Below, piece after piece: positions 46,511 through 56,769 of a stretch of 58,446 nucleotides of DNA. The notes below the pieces were generated by a model that saw nothing but the letters and a program-made list of their open reading frames with translations, did not search any database and was not told where the DNA came from. Positions within the stretch are counted from its first letter, which is position 1; the number at the start of each line of letters is the position of its first letter. Position numbers and translations under genes: made by a program. The DNA comes from Prochlorococcus sp. MIT 0701 (GTDB lineage Bacteria > Cyanobacteriota > Cyanobacteriia > PCC-6307 > Cyanobiaceae), in assembly GCF_000760295.1 (NCBI RefSeq), contig NZ_JNBA01000018.1, positions 1 through 58,446 of the forward strand, given 5' to 3'.

Positions 46511-47662
46511 TTGGCCAAAGCCCCACTACTTTCCAGTAAAATTCTTATGAGTATTGCTGGAAAGTTTTGTTCTCAGGAAAATATATCAAAAATTGATGTA
46601 TTAGGGTCTGGGAACGTCAATGATACTTTTTTAGTGGCCTTAAGTGGGCCTGAACCTCAGCGCTTCGTGCTTCAACGTCTCAACACCCATGTATTTGATC
46701 GACCTGATCTAGTGATGAAAAACATGCTCAACCTTGTTGAACATGTGGAAAGAAGATTAGCCTCAAATCCATCAGAGCTAACCGGCAGGAGATGGGAGAT
46801 CCCAAGAGTTCTACCAGTCCGTGGCTTAGATGAACATTGGATTGAACAAGATGGACAGTTCTGGCGTTCCATCACCTACATCAACTCCGCTAAAACTGTT
46901 GAGGTGCTACACGACGATGAACACGCTAAAGAGATTGGATATGCACTTGGCATGTTTCATTACCTCATCAGTGATCTCCCCAACGATGGATTAGCAGACA
47001 CGCTTGAGAATTTTCACGTTACTCCTGCATACTTACAACAGTTCGACATCGCCCAAACCATTGGATGCAGTGGTAGCGTTCCAACATTGAAGCGAGACTC
47101 ACGCCTTAGCTCGGCGATGCATTTCATAGAGAAACGTCGCGCTGGCGTCGATGTACTAGAAGCCGCACTTTGTCGTGGTGAACTAAAGAAACGTCCCATT
47201 CATGGTGATCCCAAGATCAACAATGTCATGATCGACAACCTCACAAGACAGGCGGTGGGCTTGATTGACCTTGATACCGTCAAGCCTGGCCTTGTTCACT
47301 ATGACATTGGTGATTGCCTTCGTTCCTGTTGTAATCCGGCAGGAGAGGAAGCTATCGATATCAGCCAGGTTCAATTTGATCTCTCTGTATGTGAAGCAAT
47401 CCTTGATGGATACCTCTCTGTAGCAAGAGGCTTCTTGAGTGAAAGGGATTATCACTACATCCCCGAGTGCATCAAATTGATCCCATTTGAACTTGGTTTG
47501 CGCTTCCTTACTGATCACCTCAATGGCAACATCTACTTCAAAACGAACCATCCGAACCAAAATCTTGATCGAGCGGAGGTGCAGTTCCGCCTCACGGAAA
47601 GTATTGAAGCTCAGTGGACCTCTATTGTTGGCTTGGTCGAGCGCCTGAGGAGCCAAAGCTAA
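46511..47662 (+). CDS. APH/ChoK-like phosphotransferase (possible sugar kinase)
   Basis: 383 residues from TTG 46511; ATG 46547 is an alternative start. Kinase-like fold: a nucleotide-loop region GSGNVNDTFLV near residue 31, the strand F-VLQRLN-x-HVF, the catalytic loop HGDPKINNVMID (about 236-247) and the metal site GLIDLDTVKPG (about 254-264). The exact HGDPK-x-x-N...LIDLDT pattern is nearer to N-acetylhexosamine-kinase-like members than to antibiotic kinases. Two bp ahead of a DOMON/CBM9-like gene, which makes a carbohydrate substrate likely (inference). Confidence 0.75.
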   Translation: MAKAPLLSSKILMSIAGKFCSQENISKIDVLGSGNVNDTFLVALSGPEPQRFVLQRLNTHVFDRPDLVMKNMLNLVEHVERRLASNPSELTGRRWEIPRVLPVRGLDEHWIEQDGQFWRSITYINSAKTVEVLHDDEHAKEIGYALGMFHYLISDLPNDGLADTLENFHVTPAYLQQFDIAQTIGCSGSVPTLKRDSRLSSAMHFIEKRRAGVDVLEAALCRGELKKRPIHGDPKINNVMIDNLTRQAVGLIDLDTVKPGLVHYDIGDCLRSCCNPAGEEAIDISQVQFDLSVCEAILDGYLSVARGFLSERDYHYIPECIKLIPFELGLRFLTDHLNGNIYFKTNHPNQNLDRAEVQFRLTESIEAQWTSIVGLVERLRSQS

Positions 47663-47664
47663 AG

Positions 47665-48231
47665 ATGGCTCGCCATGCTGTCATGACACGCCAAGTATGC
47701 ACTCTGGTTCCCTATGAACCAAGGCAGAAAGCAAATTTGCTTGTCAGTGCCGAATTTGTATGGCATGAGGAAGGGATTCTTGAGCTCAGTTATGGGCTTC
47801 GCAGTCGAGGAAAAGCTGGGCTCAACGATGTTCAAATGCCATCCACTGCAGTTTCACCACAGAGATGTGATGAGCTTTGGTCTAACACGTGCTTCGAGGC
47901 ATTCCTGGCTCACCCTGAGCAAGAGAACTACTGGGAACTCAATGTTGCGCCTAGTGGCGATTGGAATCTTTACTCCCTGGAGAACTACCGTAATGGGCTG
48001 CAACCAGAGCTCGGCGTACTACTCCCAGCCATCAGCATCCATGGTGGACCAAAAGATTTTCGCTGTGATGTACTTCTCAATTTACGTCCCTGGTGGCCAG
48101 GTGTTTCCTGCCCAGAGTTCTCTCTCGCTGCGGTCATGAAACATACCGATGCAAGTTATAGCTATTGGGCCATTCGCCATACAGGCCAAGGTCCAGACTT
48201 TCATGACCGCCGCAGTTTCATTAAACCCTAA
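47665..48231 (+). CDS. DOMON-like (CBM9-related) protein
   Basis: 188 residues from ATG 47665, two nt after the kinase stop; a longer frame from 47614 overlaps the kinase and is unlikely. Pattern of the DOMON-like type 9 carbohydrate-binding fold: LWSNTCFEAFLAHPEQENYW followed by ELN-VAPSGDWNLY, with further aromatic residues and a closing FHD-R-R-S-F motif. No signal peptide, so cytosolic. Probably binds a sugar or haem-like ligand; coupled with the upstream kinase. Confidence 0.75.
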   Translation: MARHAVMTRQVCTLVPYEPRQKANLLVSAEFVWHEEGILELSYGLRSRGKAGLNDVQMPSTAVSPQRCDELWSNTCFEAFLAHPEQENYWELNVAPSGDWNLYSLENYRNGLQPELGVLLPAISIHGGPKDFRCDVLLNLRPWWPGVSCPEFSLAAVMKHTDASYSYWAIRHTGQGPDFHDRRSFIKP

Positions 48232-48342
48232 ATCGTGCACTCATCCTGGGGACAAAGCAGCCACTCAGAAGCAAAAGCATGCTATTGCTCTGGCTTAGGC
48301 AGATTTAGCGCTCGCAAAACATTATTGAAACATTGAAGTTTC

Positions 48343-48591
48343 ATGCCTAATAGATTCCGAAAGAACCAAGCAGCCTTCGGTTTCTTGATCATCATCACTG
48401 TAGCCATCATGATTACAGCACTCAATATGAGTAAAAAGCAGCTTTTAATTCGAGAGGCATCTTTAGTCAATCAATGTCTGCGAATGGCTGATCTCAGCGC
48501 TTGCACGTCCATCGATATGGAACGAATCCATCCCAATACGCGTGAATTGATATGGCGGATGATCAAGAAACTGCAGATGAGCTGGTCGTGA
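48343..48591 (+). CDS. Small membrane-anchored hypothetical protein (82 aa)
   Basis: One N-terminal membrane helix (AAFGFLIIITVAIMITALNM), then a helical basic domain with two Cys (NQCLRMADLSACTSIDME). No family recognised; composition is protein-like. Confidence 0.5.
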   Translation: MPNRFRKNQAAFGFLIIITVAIMITALNMSKKQLLIREASLVNQCLRMADLSACTSIDMERIHPNTRELIWRMIKKLQMSWS

Positions 48592-48626
48592 GATAGAAAG
48601 AAAAGGTTCGCTTCGATACAAAATAA

Positions 48627-48785
48627 ATGCCATCTGCTGTAATCACCATGTTCAATAACATCGTTATTATTCAGCTTGCAGCAATCCTTGCTGCTTGCTC
48701 ATATGACAAAGATGAGGCAATTATCAAATGGGGCGGACTACTGGTTGCTGCCGTGACTTTGGTTGTCGGCTTGGTGCAGGGCTAA
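48627..48785 (+). CDS. Small two-helix membrane protein (52 aa)
   Basis: ATG 48627 to TAA 48785; an in-frame ATG at 48648 gives 45 residues. Two hydrophobic segments (NNIVIIQLAAILAACSYDKD and WGGLLVAAVTLVVGLVQG). Typical small picocyanobacterial membrane protein; function unknown. Too short for many gene finders. Confidence 0.5.
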   Translation: MPSAVITMFNNIVIIQLAAILAACSYDKDEAIIKWGGLLVAAVTLVVGLVQG

Positions 48786-48977
48786 GCACTAGATCAAAAA
48801 CAAGGGTTAGCTACTAGGCGGGACGCGTACCCCAACTTTTTTCTTGCCTGAGAAAGGAATTGTGCTTGGAGTAGACGCAAAGGATGGTGCGACGAATTCA
48901 ATTCAGCTGGTAGCAGCGTTGAAGGTCATCCCCTAAAGCATGGCCAAGCCAACAATATTCTGAATAGGGTGCAAACC

Positions 48978-50024
48978 ATGAGCCCCACCCCCTTGTCACC
49001 AGTTCACTGCCGTCGAATCTTGCTCACAGGAGCAAGTTCTGGGATCGGCTATCAGGCTGCAGTTCGAATGCATCGTGCAGGGCATCACCTAATCCTCCCT
49101 TGTAGAGATCGTTCTACTGCCACGGCAACGCTTAAAAAGCTCTCAGAAGAGACGATTCAACATCAGGAAGAGAGAGGCACCCTCTCAGCCCCAGTCTTGG
49201 ACTTAGCTGATTTGGCAAGCGTCAAACATTGTGCTGATGAGCTATTGAGCATCGGCGAGCCAATCGATACCTTGATCCTCAATGCAGGCCTTCAATACAC
49301 TGGTGCAGCAAAAGCGCAGCTCTCATCTCAGGGCTACGAACTCACCATCGCGGTCAATCATCTTGGTCATCAGGCCTTGAGCATCCACCTATTACCGCTG
49401 TTAGATACAGGGACGAGCCCACGTGTGGTGGTAACAGCTTCTGAGGTGCATGACTCCAATTCTCCTGGCGGACGCTTTGGCAAGCCTGCTGGCTTAGGTG
49501 ATTTGACGGGTCTCAAAACCGGAGCTGGCTTTGAGATGATTGATGGCAGTTCAAGCTTTAATGCAGACAAGGCCTACAAAGACAGCAAGCTTTGCAATGT
49601 ACTGTTCGCTCGTGAATTCGCAAGACGACTGAGTTTGCGTTCCATACAGATGCCGGTGCTGGCCTGGGCACCAGGGCTAGTGATACCTCGCAGCTCAGGA
49701 GGCTTCTTTCGCTACAGTCGTCACTACAATGAATTGGGACAGCGACTCTTTTCACTAGTGGTGCGAGATTTGTTGCGCATTAGCGAATCAGTAGAGAATG
49801 CTGGGTCTTTACTGTCGAGACTTGCTACAGATCCATCCTTAAACACAACTCCATTCAGCTATCGAAGCAATCGGCTTGACGGTCCAGGGCAGCACCGTTT
49901 TGAAGAAGCAAATATAAGCAAGGAAGCACAGGACAACAATCTGGCCAAGTCGCTGTGGGAAGTGAGCGCTGAGCTGATAGGACTACCTACTGAGCTACCA
50001 CCTGCCTCGGCATCACAATGCTAA
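48978..50024 (+). CDS. Short-chain dehydrogenase/reductase
   Basis: 348 residues from ATG 48978 (GTG three codons earlier also possible). NAD(P) site TGASSGIGYQAA at about residues 16-27, LNAG at about 98, catalytic Tyr in YKDSKLCNVLFAREFARRL with the YxxxK pattern (AYKDSK). The overall pattern, with NHLGHQALSIHLLPLL and the K-LCN after the active site, resembles light-dependent protochlorophyllide reductase and WWOX/RDH-like SDRs. Substrate unknown; it is not POR itself as the Cys set is missing. Confidence 0.85.
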   Translation: MSPTPLSPVHCRRILLTGASSGIGYQAAVRMHRAGHHLILPCRDRSTATATLKKLSEETIQHQEERGTLSAPVLDLADLASVKHCADELLSIGEPIDTLILNAGLQYTGAAKAQLSSQGYELTIAVNHLGHQALSIHLLPLLDTGTSPRVVVTASEVHDSNSPGGRFGKPAGLGDLTGLKTGAGFEMIDGSSSFNADKAYKDSKLCNVLFAREFARRLSLRSIQMPVLAWAPGLVIPRSSGGFFRYSRHYNELGQRLFSLVVRDLLRISESVENAGSLLSRLATDPSLNTTPFSYRSNRLDGPGQHRFEEANISKEAQDNNLAKSLWEVSAELIGLPTELPPASASQC

Positions 50025-50188
50025 GCTTTGTTCAAGAGGACCTAATTAAGTGTATATATAGGCCCTGAATTAACAAAAAGCAGAAGCTACAACATGCAGC
50101 ATGTACCTCAAATTCACAGTCAAAGATTGACAAGTCTTGCTCGTAAAATTATTGCGATTTCTACTAAGTCAACAATAACAATACTATA

Positions 50189-51004
50189 ATGCCAAAACTT
50201 CCCCCTGAACATAAGTTTTGGGACCTGTCAGATTATGCGCGTCCAGGGGCAACATGGCTGGTAAAGCTACTGCTACCTACATCTATAGGCGCTATCACAT
50301 TGACATGGCTATTTACCGCAGTAGGCCTAGTTAGTGTACTGCTAATTTTCAATCGTTATGCTCTTACACTTGCAGGCTCACTACTGATATTAAAAAGCTT
50401 GCTTGATGCTGCAGATGGTGAAATGGCTCGTGCAAGAAATCGACCATCACATACTGGTAGATACTTGGACTCAATAAATGATTTAATTCTGAATGGGCTT
50501 GTGTTGTTTGCGATTGGCATCCCGTTGATGGTACCTGTTTGGAAAATTGCGTTAACCTGGATCTCATTTCAACTGCAAGGGACCATATTTAATTATTTTT
50601 ATGTGATTAAAAGGCATCAGGCATCCGGGGATAAAACAAGTCGTATATCGGAAGTTGCATCTCCAATTCCTTACCCTCAAGAGAATCCAAGAGTGTTGTT
50701 TATCCTTCATAAGCTATATCTAATTTTCTACGGCTGGCAGGACTGGATTATTGGCACAATGTTCAAGGGCAATCAAATAACTAACTCAAGATCTCGCCCA
50801 ATCCCAAACTGGATTATGAGCTTAATCTCAATCTTTGGCTTGGGATTCCAGCTACTGATTATAGCGATACTTCTCTGCACCAATAGTTTAGAGCTAACCT
50901 TTCCTATCTTTTTGATCGTCTACAATATCATCGCGGCACTAGTTGTATTTAGTGTTTTAATATTAGGGTCAAAAAATTTACCAAAAACGCCAGCAAGACT
51001 CTAG
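50189..51004 (+). CDS. CDP-alcohol phosphatidyltransferase family protein
   Basis: 271 residues, about six membrane helices. The full active-site signature D-x-x-DG-x-x-AR-x8-G-x3-D-x3-D is present from Asp73 (D-A-A-D-G-E-M-A-R...G-R-Y-L-D-S-I-N-D). The enzyme joins a CDP-activated lipid head to an alcohol acceptor, or the reverse, in the membrane; acceptor not predictable. Longer than phosphatidylglycerophosphate synthase (about 180), nearer to eukaryotic-like choline/ethanolamine-type members. Confidence 0.85.
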   Translation: MPKLPPEHKFWDLSDYARPGATWLVKLLLPTSIGAITLTWLFTAVGLVSVLLIFNRYALTLAGSLLILKSLLDAADGEMARARNRPSHTGRYLDSINDLILNGLVLFAIGIPLMVPVWKIALTWISFQLQGTIFNYFYVIKRHQASGDKTSRISEVASPIPYPQENPRVLFILHKLYLIFYGWQDWIIGTMFKGNQITNSRSRPIPNWIMSLISIFGLGFQLLIIAILLCTNSLELTFPIFLIVYNIIAALVVFSVLILGSKNLPKTPARL

Positions 51005-51307
51005 CTTCTGCCTTATAGTCAATCTTCATTGAAGCAGAAGTCTTAACTACAATCCACTAGTTCCAGATCAACCCAATATCCTTTGTATCAACGAGCAAGT
51101 ATCCTAAAATGATCGATCTACAGAATTCAAGAACTGCCGGCAAAAGATATCTCATTATCAACAAGTGATTAAACCAAATAACTTTAGATCGCTAGCATTT
51201 ATAGCTATGCTCCATGCACGGGGATTAAGAGCGATTGACTATTTATGGCCTAATTCATACTGTGTGAGCCATTAATCATCCTGACCATTCTAAATTGATC
51301 AAAGTGG
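51005..51307. other. Intergenic region
   Basis: Convergent region between the CDP-alcohol transferase and lytic transglycosylase genes; no gene seen. Confidence 0.5.
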
Positions 51308-52279
51308 TCATATTGGTCTACTTGCTGGAAACTTCCTTAAAAAGGTAGACACAGGAATTGGCTTGTTTTGATTATAACCAACAGGCAGCCATAAATCCCC
51401 AGCATCAATGTCAAAGTGAATTTCCCAATGATAAAGACCAGTGAATGTGCGTGGATCTTCCTTCAATAAGGCTGTGTATTCGAGCACGGCCCTTCCGTAA
51501 TGGTCGCTATTGTTATATCCCCACAACCCTTTACGGATATCTTGCAGCCCGCCGCGGCGTACTAGATAACGAGCGGCTGCCTGAATCGCGTCGTGGGGGT
51601 CACGGATGTCGCCTTCTCCAATACCATTCTCTTGCCAAGTTGTTGGCAAGAACTGCATCGGTCCTTGCGCATTCGCTACAGAGACACCATCGATGCGGCC
51701 CATTCCTGTTTCAACAAGGTTCACCGCCGCCAAAACTTCCCAATCGATACCCGTTGAACTTTCTGCTTTGCGGTAATAGCTCAATAAGTTCTCTGCAGGC
51801 TCGGGCGGAATGATTCTCCAGGCCGGCATTAAGCGAGGACTAAAGGATCTCCTGTGCATAGCAAGAAACTCACGCCTTGCTGCTAAATGGCGTTCAGCCA
51901 CATGACGCCAACGGCTCGGCAAGTGAACCAGCACCTTGTTAGAAGTGGGTACATCCTTAGACAACTCTCGGTAGATGAGCTGTTGTTGATGGCCAAGGCT
52001 TGGTAGATCTTCTTCAGGTGTTGATGGTTGAAGCAGCGCTTCTTCTACCTCTTGAAGAAGAGCCGCAAGCTTGATCGGATCATCTGGAACGATGGGGTAA
52101 TGACGCCCATCAGCCATACGTGGCCGATCGGCATCGCTTGGCAGAATCGGACTTTTTGATGCGGATTGGCTTTCCGCCACAAAAACATTCGTGGTACTTA
52201 GTGACTTAAAAGCCAAGCTACCCATGAGGCTTAGAACCCCAGCGCTGAAAAGCATTAGAGCGAGGTGGCGTTTCCCCAT
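51308..52279 (-). CDS. Lytic transglycosylase (SLT-like)
   Basis: 323 residues from ATG 52279, which begins a signal peptide (KRHLALMLFSAGVLSLMGSL); the frame remains open to a GTG at 52408 that would overlap the divergent gene. Catalytic domain in the C-terminal half: WEVLAAVNLVETGMGRIDG with the catalytic Glu, then AQGPMQFLPTTW and the GYN-x-SDHYGRAVLEY motif. It cuts peptidoglycan glycan strands with formation of anhydromuramic ends, in the periplasm. Confidence 0.85.
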   Translation of the reverse strand: MGKRHLALMLFSAGVLSLMGSLAFKSLSTTNVFVAESQSASKSPILPSDADRPRMADGRHYPIVPDDPIKLAALLQEVEEALLQPSTPEEDLPSLGHQQQLIYRELSKDVPTSNKVLVHLPSRWRHVAERHLAARREFLAMHRRSFSPRLMPAWRIIPPEPAENLLSYYRKAESSTGIDWEVLAAVNLVETGMGRIDGVSVANAQGPMQFLPTTWQENGIGEGDIRDPHDAIQAAARYLVRRGGLQDIRKGLWGYNNSDHYGRAVLEYTALLKEDPRTFTGLYHWEIHFDIDAGDLWLPVGYNQNKPIPVSTFLRKFPASRPI

Positions 52280-52391
52280 GACAACCAACTCAAAGGCAAA
52301 GATGACGCTACCGGAACTAACCAACAAAGGCTCGATGGCACTGATCAGCCCGCCGCCGCTTACGCTGCCGTCCATTACATGAAACCCTCGC

Positions 52392-53087
52392 GTGGCCAAG
52401 GAATCCACTCACCGAGCTGATGAGCTCAAAGAACTTGGCTGGTCCAGCGAGGACGTAGCCCGCTATGCGGAACTATGGGACTACCGACAGCGTTGGGGTG
52501 CAATGAACTTGGAGCGGGAGGACCGCCAGTTCCTAAGAAAGGCTGAAGCCGCTCTGCCAGTAATCGTCACCGGCAAGGCTGCAGCCAAAAAAGCCACTGA
52601 GGACAAGTCTTACTACCGCAGGCTCCGCTTCTACCTCCAGGCCATGGATGAAGCAGAGACAGCTCTCGCACTTGAAGAGAACGCTCGTGGCGCATGGCCG
52701 ATTCTGCTGGAAGAGGAGTTGCGGGCTCTCGACTATTACGAACCTGTTCTCGGTCTGCCAGACACCCTCAAGGCGAAGAAGTTCGATGCTGTACGTGAAT
52801 CGATTGCTAGCCGTGCATCAAAGCTTGCCGCTGATCAGGGCCTTGTGGTGAGTTTTGATTTCCAGGCTCCCCTCAACGCTCTCAAAGCGCAAGAACCGAC
52901 AAAGTGGCGCCAATTAAGAGAAGAAGACACTGCCGCTGATCAGACCTATCCCATCCTCAATGCCTCTGTGGTCGAGGGATTCCGCCAGGAAGTGAGAGCC
53001 GAATTGGTTCCCTTGATTCGCGAAACACTGCCATCCTTAGCAAAGACAGATAAAGCTGATCTGCCTAACGACTGGAACCGCGCCTGA
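52392..53087 (+). CDS. Conserved hypothetical soluble protein (231 aa)
   Basis: Start GTG 52392. Highly charged and helical (ADELKELGWSSEDVARYAEL), no signal peptide, no membrane segment, no recognised catalytic motif. Composition and codon use are like the housekeeping genes beside it. Divergent from the lytic transglycosylase and 43 bp ahead of metY, so it may be the first gene of the metY-metA transcript. Confidence 0.65.
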   Translation: MAKESTHRADELKELGWSSEDVARYAELWDYRQRWGAMNLEREDRQFLRKAEAALPVIVTGKAAAKKATEDKSYYRRLRFYLQAMDEAETALALEENARGAWPILLEEELRALDYYEPVLGLPDTLKAKKFDAVRESIASRASKLAADQGLVVSFDFQAPLNALKAQEPTKWRQLREEDTAADQTYPILNASVVEGFRQEVRAELVPLIRETLPSLAKTDKADLPNDWNRA

Positions 53088-53130
53088 AACTAAGTTGCTA
53101 GAAAGAAGGGACGTTCTTGGTTACGTGTAG

Positions 53131-54459
<1,329 letters not shown>

Positions 54460-54473
54460 GACTGGAGGCATCG

Positions 54474-55367
54474 ATGGCGCTGATCCTGCCACGCAGTTAT
54501 CACAAAATCGCCGCGGTGGAGAAGAACCGGATCTCATGGATAGAGCCGGAACTTGCAGAACGTCAGGACATCCGGCCATTAAGAATCGGGATTCTGAACA
54601 TCATGCCCCTGGGCAAGCAGTATGAATTCAATCTGCTGCATCCCCTAGGGCTTTCACCTCTACAGATCGAACCGATCTGGATAAGGCTACGTAGCCATAG
54701 CTATAAAACATGGGACCTTGCGCATCTCGATAATCTCTATGTGAGCTGGGAGGAAGCGATGGAGCCTAATCCTCTTGATGGTTTGATCATCACTGGAGCA
54801 CCAGTTGAGCATCTTCCATTTGAGGAAGTAAACTACTGGCCAGAGCTCGTCAAAATGATCGAAGAGGCACGGCGAAACTGTGCAAGCACGCTCGGCTTGT
54901 GCTGGGCTGGTTTTGCCATGGCCTATCTCGAAGGTGTCGATAAAAAATCATTTACTAAAAAGTTATTCGGGGTATTCCCAATGCGCAGCTTGGTCCCCGG
55001 TCATGCCCTGATGGGCACTCAAGACGATCGCTTTGTGTGTCCGCAGAGTCGCCATGCGGAGTTACCTGATGGCGCAATGGAAGCAGCACAGCGACAGGGA
55101 CGTCTACGTTTACTGGCCCATGGTGAAAAGGTTGGCTACACGATCTTTGAGACCACCGATCAACGCCAACTGGTGCATCTTGGCCATCCGGAGTACAACG
55201 CAGGCCGCCTCTTAACCGAGATGGAGCGTGATCAAGCGAGAGGTGATGTTCAGCCCCCTGAAAACTTTAATCCAGACAACCCTTTAACTCTATGGCGATC
55301 ACATCGCAATCTACTGTTTCAGCACTGGCTCTGGTTCTGCTATCAAAGAGTAAGCTTGCGTGACTGA
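54474..55367 (+). CDS. metA: Homoserine O-acyltransferase MetA, acetyl-type
   Basis: 297 residues. Catalytic Cys in STLGLCWAGFAMAYL (about residue 143), His in LGHPEYNAGRL and the nearby Glu are present. Position 112 (TGAPVEHLPFEEV) is Glu: in this family Glu at the equivalent of residue 111 gives acetyl-CoA specificity and Gly gives succinyl-CoA (known from B. cereus work), so this enzyme should make O-acetylhomoserine. That fits the adjacent O-acetylhomoserine sulfhydrylase. Translated as an operon with metY. Confidence 0.92.
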   Translation: MALILPRSYHKIAAVEKNRISWIEPELAERQDIRPLRIGILNIMPLGKQYEFNLLHPLGLSPLQIEPIWIRLRSHSYKTWDLAHLDNLYVSWEEAMEPNPLDGLIITGAPVEHLPFEEVNYWPELVKMIEEARRNCASTLGLCWAGFAMAYLEGVDKKSFTKKLFGVFPMRSLVPGHALMGTQDDRFVCPQSRHAELPDGAMEAAQRQGRLRLLAHGEKVGYTIFETTDQRQLVHLGHPEYNAGRLLTEMERDQARGDVQPPENFNPDNPLTLWRSHRNLLFQHWLWFCYQRVSLRD

Positions 55368-55629
55368 AATGCTGTCAGAATGACTAGGTATAGCAAAAAA
55401 AATAACCCAAAAAGCCAGGAAGCCTCTATCAATATAAACTCGAAAGCACCATAGATATAGTGTCATTCTCATTCATTGCTCAATTTTTTATGACATGTAA
55501 ATGCCGCAAAGGTCAAATGAATCGCGGGGCACTCAAGATACATGTCAGACATTGAAGATTGTATTTAACTATAAAGCTAGAATATGCTGAAAAAGCAATG
55601 AAATAAAGCCATTCACCAAGAGTATCTCA
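55368..55629. other. Intergenic region
   Basis: AT-rich, about 260 bp, no gene seen. Confidence 0.5.
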
Positions 55630-56338
55630 ATGATCAAAAAAAGATTTACGACTTGCCTGATCTCTTCAGTATTGATTGATCCTGGCCCAGTCATGTCAGA
55701 GGCTATCGATAAGCAAAAGGGCCTGACTGAATCAAGCAGAGAGGGTGATGCTGGAACAGTTGGTTCTACACTTCATTAGGCCTGTCCATCGGCTTAACAA
55801 GCAATATCTCTCTTGAGCACCAACAACTCGGCTCCTTGGATATCAGACGAATCTTATCAGATCAACAAAACAATAGGTCCAAGTATTGCCATAGGTTATC
55901 TCTTCCAAGCTGCATCGCGCCTCGTAGGCGAATATTTAGGCCTTTACCCAACAGCTACAAACAAATTCAAAATATCAGGAAGAAAAAAAATTGGAACAAT
56001 GCAGACCAAGTCGCAACTAATTTAATGCAACTCAATATAGTCAAGGATATTATAACAGGTTCTAAGTTTACTCCTTAGATAGGTGGAGGATTAGGATTTG
56101 CCTTTAGTCAATACAATGTGATGAATGGTTTTACAAAGGATCAGCATCCGGAACAGCATTTGCTGGCCAAGACAAGGCTGGGATTTCCTATGAGATTTCC
56201 AAGGATACAAGTTTTTACTTGGGTTACCGCATTGCATGGATTAATGGAGGCAATACTATCGATGCATGGAGTGACAAACCTAAAACTGAGAACCATTTAC
56301 AACAGAGCGTAGATGCCGGCATTCGCATACGACTCTAG
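55630..56338 (+). pseudogene. Outer-membrane beta-barrel protein, broken by frameshifts and a stop
   Basis: Pieces of one gene lie in order in different frames: a signal-peptide-like start (MIKKRFTTCLISSVLI), then YTSLGLSIGLTSNISLEH, GPSIAIGYLFQ, a stop codon (TAG) inside P-x-IGGGLGFAF, and after another shift FYLGYRIAWINGGNTIDA and a final QQSVDAGIRIRL. The GGGLGFAF and alternating beta-strand pattern is typical of 8-stranded opacity/P44-Msp2-type barrels. At least two frameshifts and one nonsense codon make it a pseudogene. Confidence 0.7.
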
Positions 56339-56769
56339 TGATTCCTTCGGAAGTCGTCTACCGTAAAAAATCAATCATACCTATTGCTATAAAGCCTAAT
56401 CAATCAGACTCATAATCTTCTTATTGAAAAAGACAACCAAAATCACCATCGGCCATTGATATGATTACGTAGAGTTAGGACAACAGCTGATTCTCTACAA
56501 AAGGAATCCCATCAGTGTTTGCTATTGCTAATCATTCATCTGAATAGATACGAGAAAACTAGAGATTTGATGACGTACCAACCTCATCAATAAAACCCGC
56601 ATGATCATGGAAAGTCAGAATTGTATTGATATCTCCAAGGCGCTGATCAATAGATCATCGCCTTACTTGCTTAAAAGGCAGTTCATCATTCAGACGATCG
56701 TGAAACTCTCCTGGCTCTATTAACAGATGTAAAAAGACAGTTCATCAATAGAGCCATTCAAATCGGCAA
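56339..56769. other. Intergenic region
   Basis: About 430 bp between the convergent barrel pseudogene and the chitinase; no gene seen. Confidence 0.5.
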
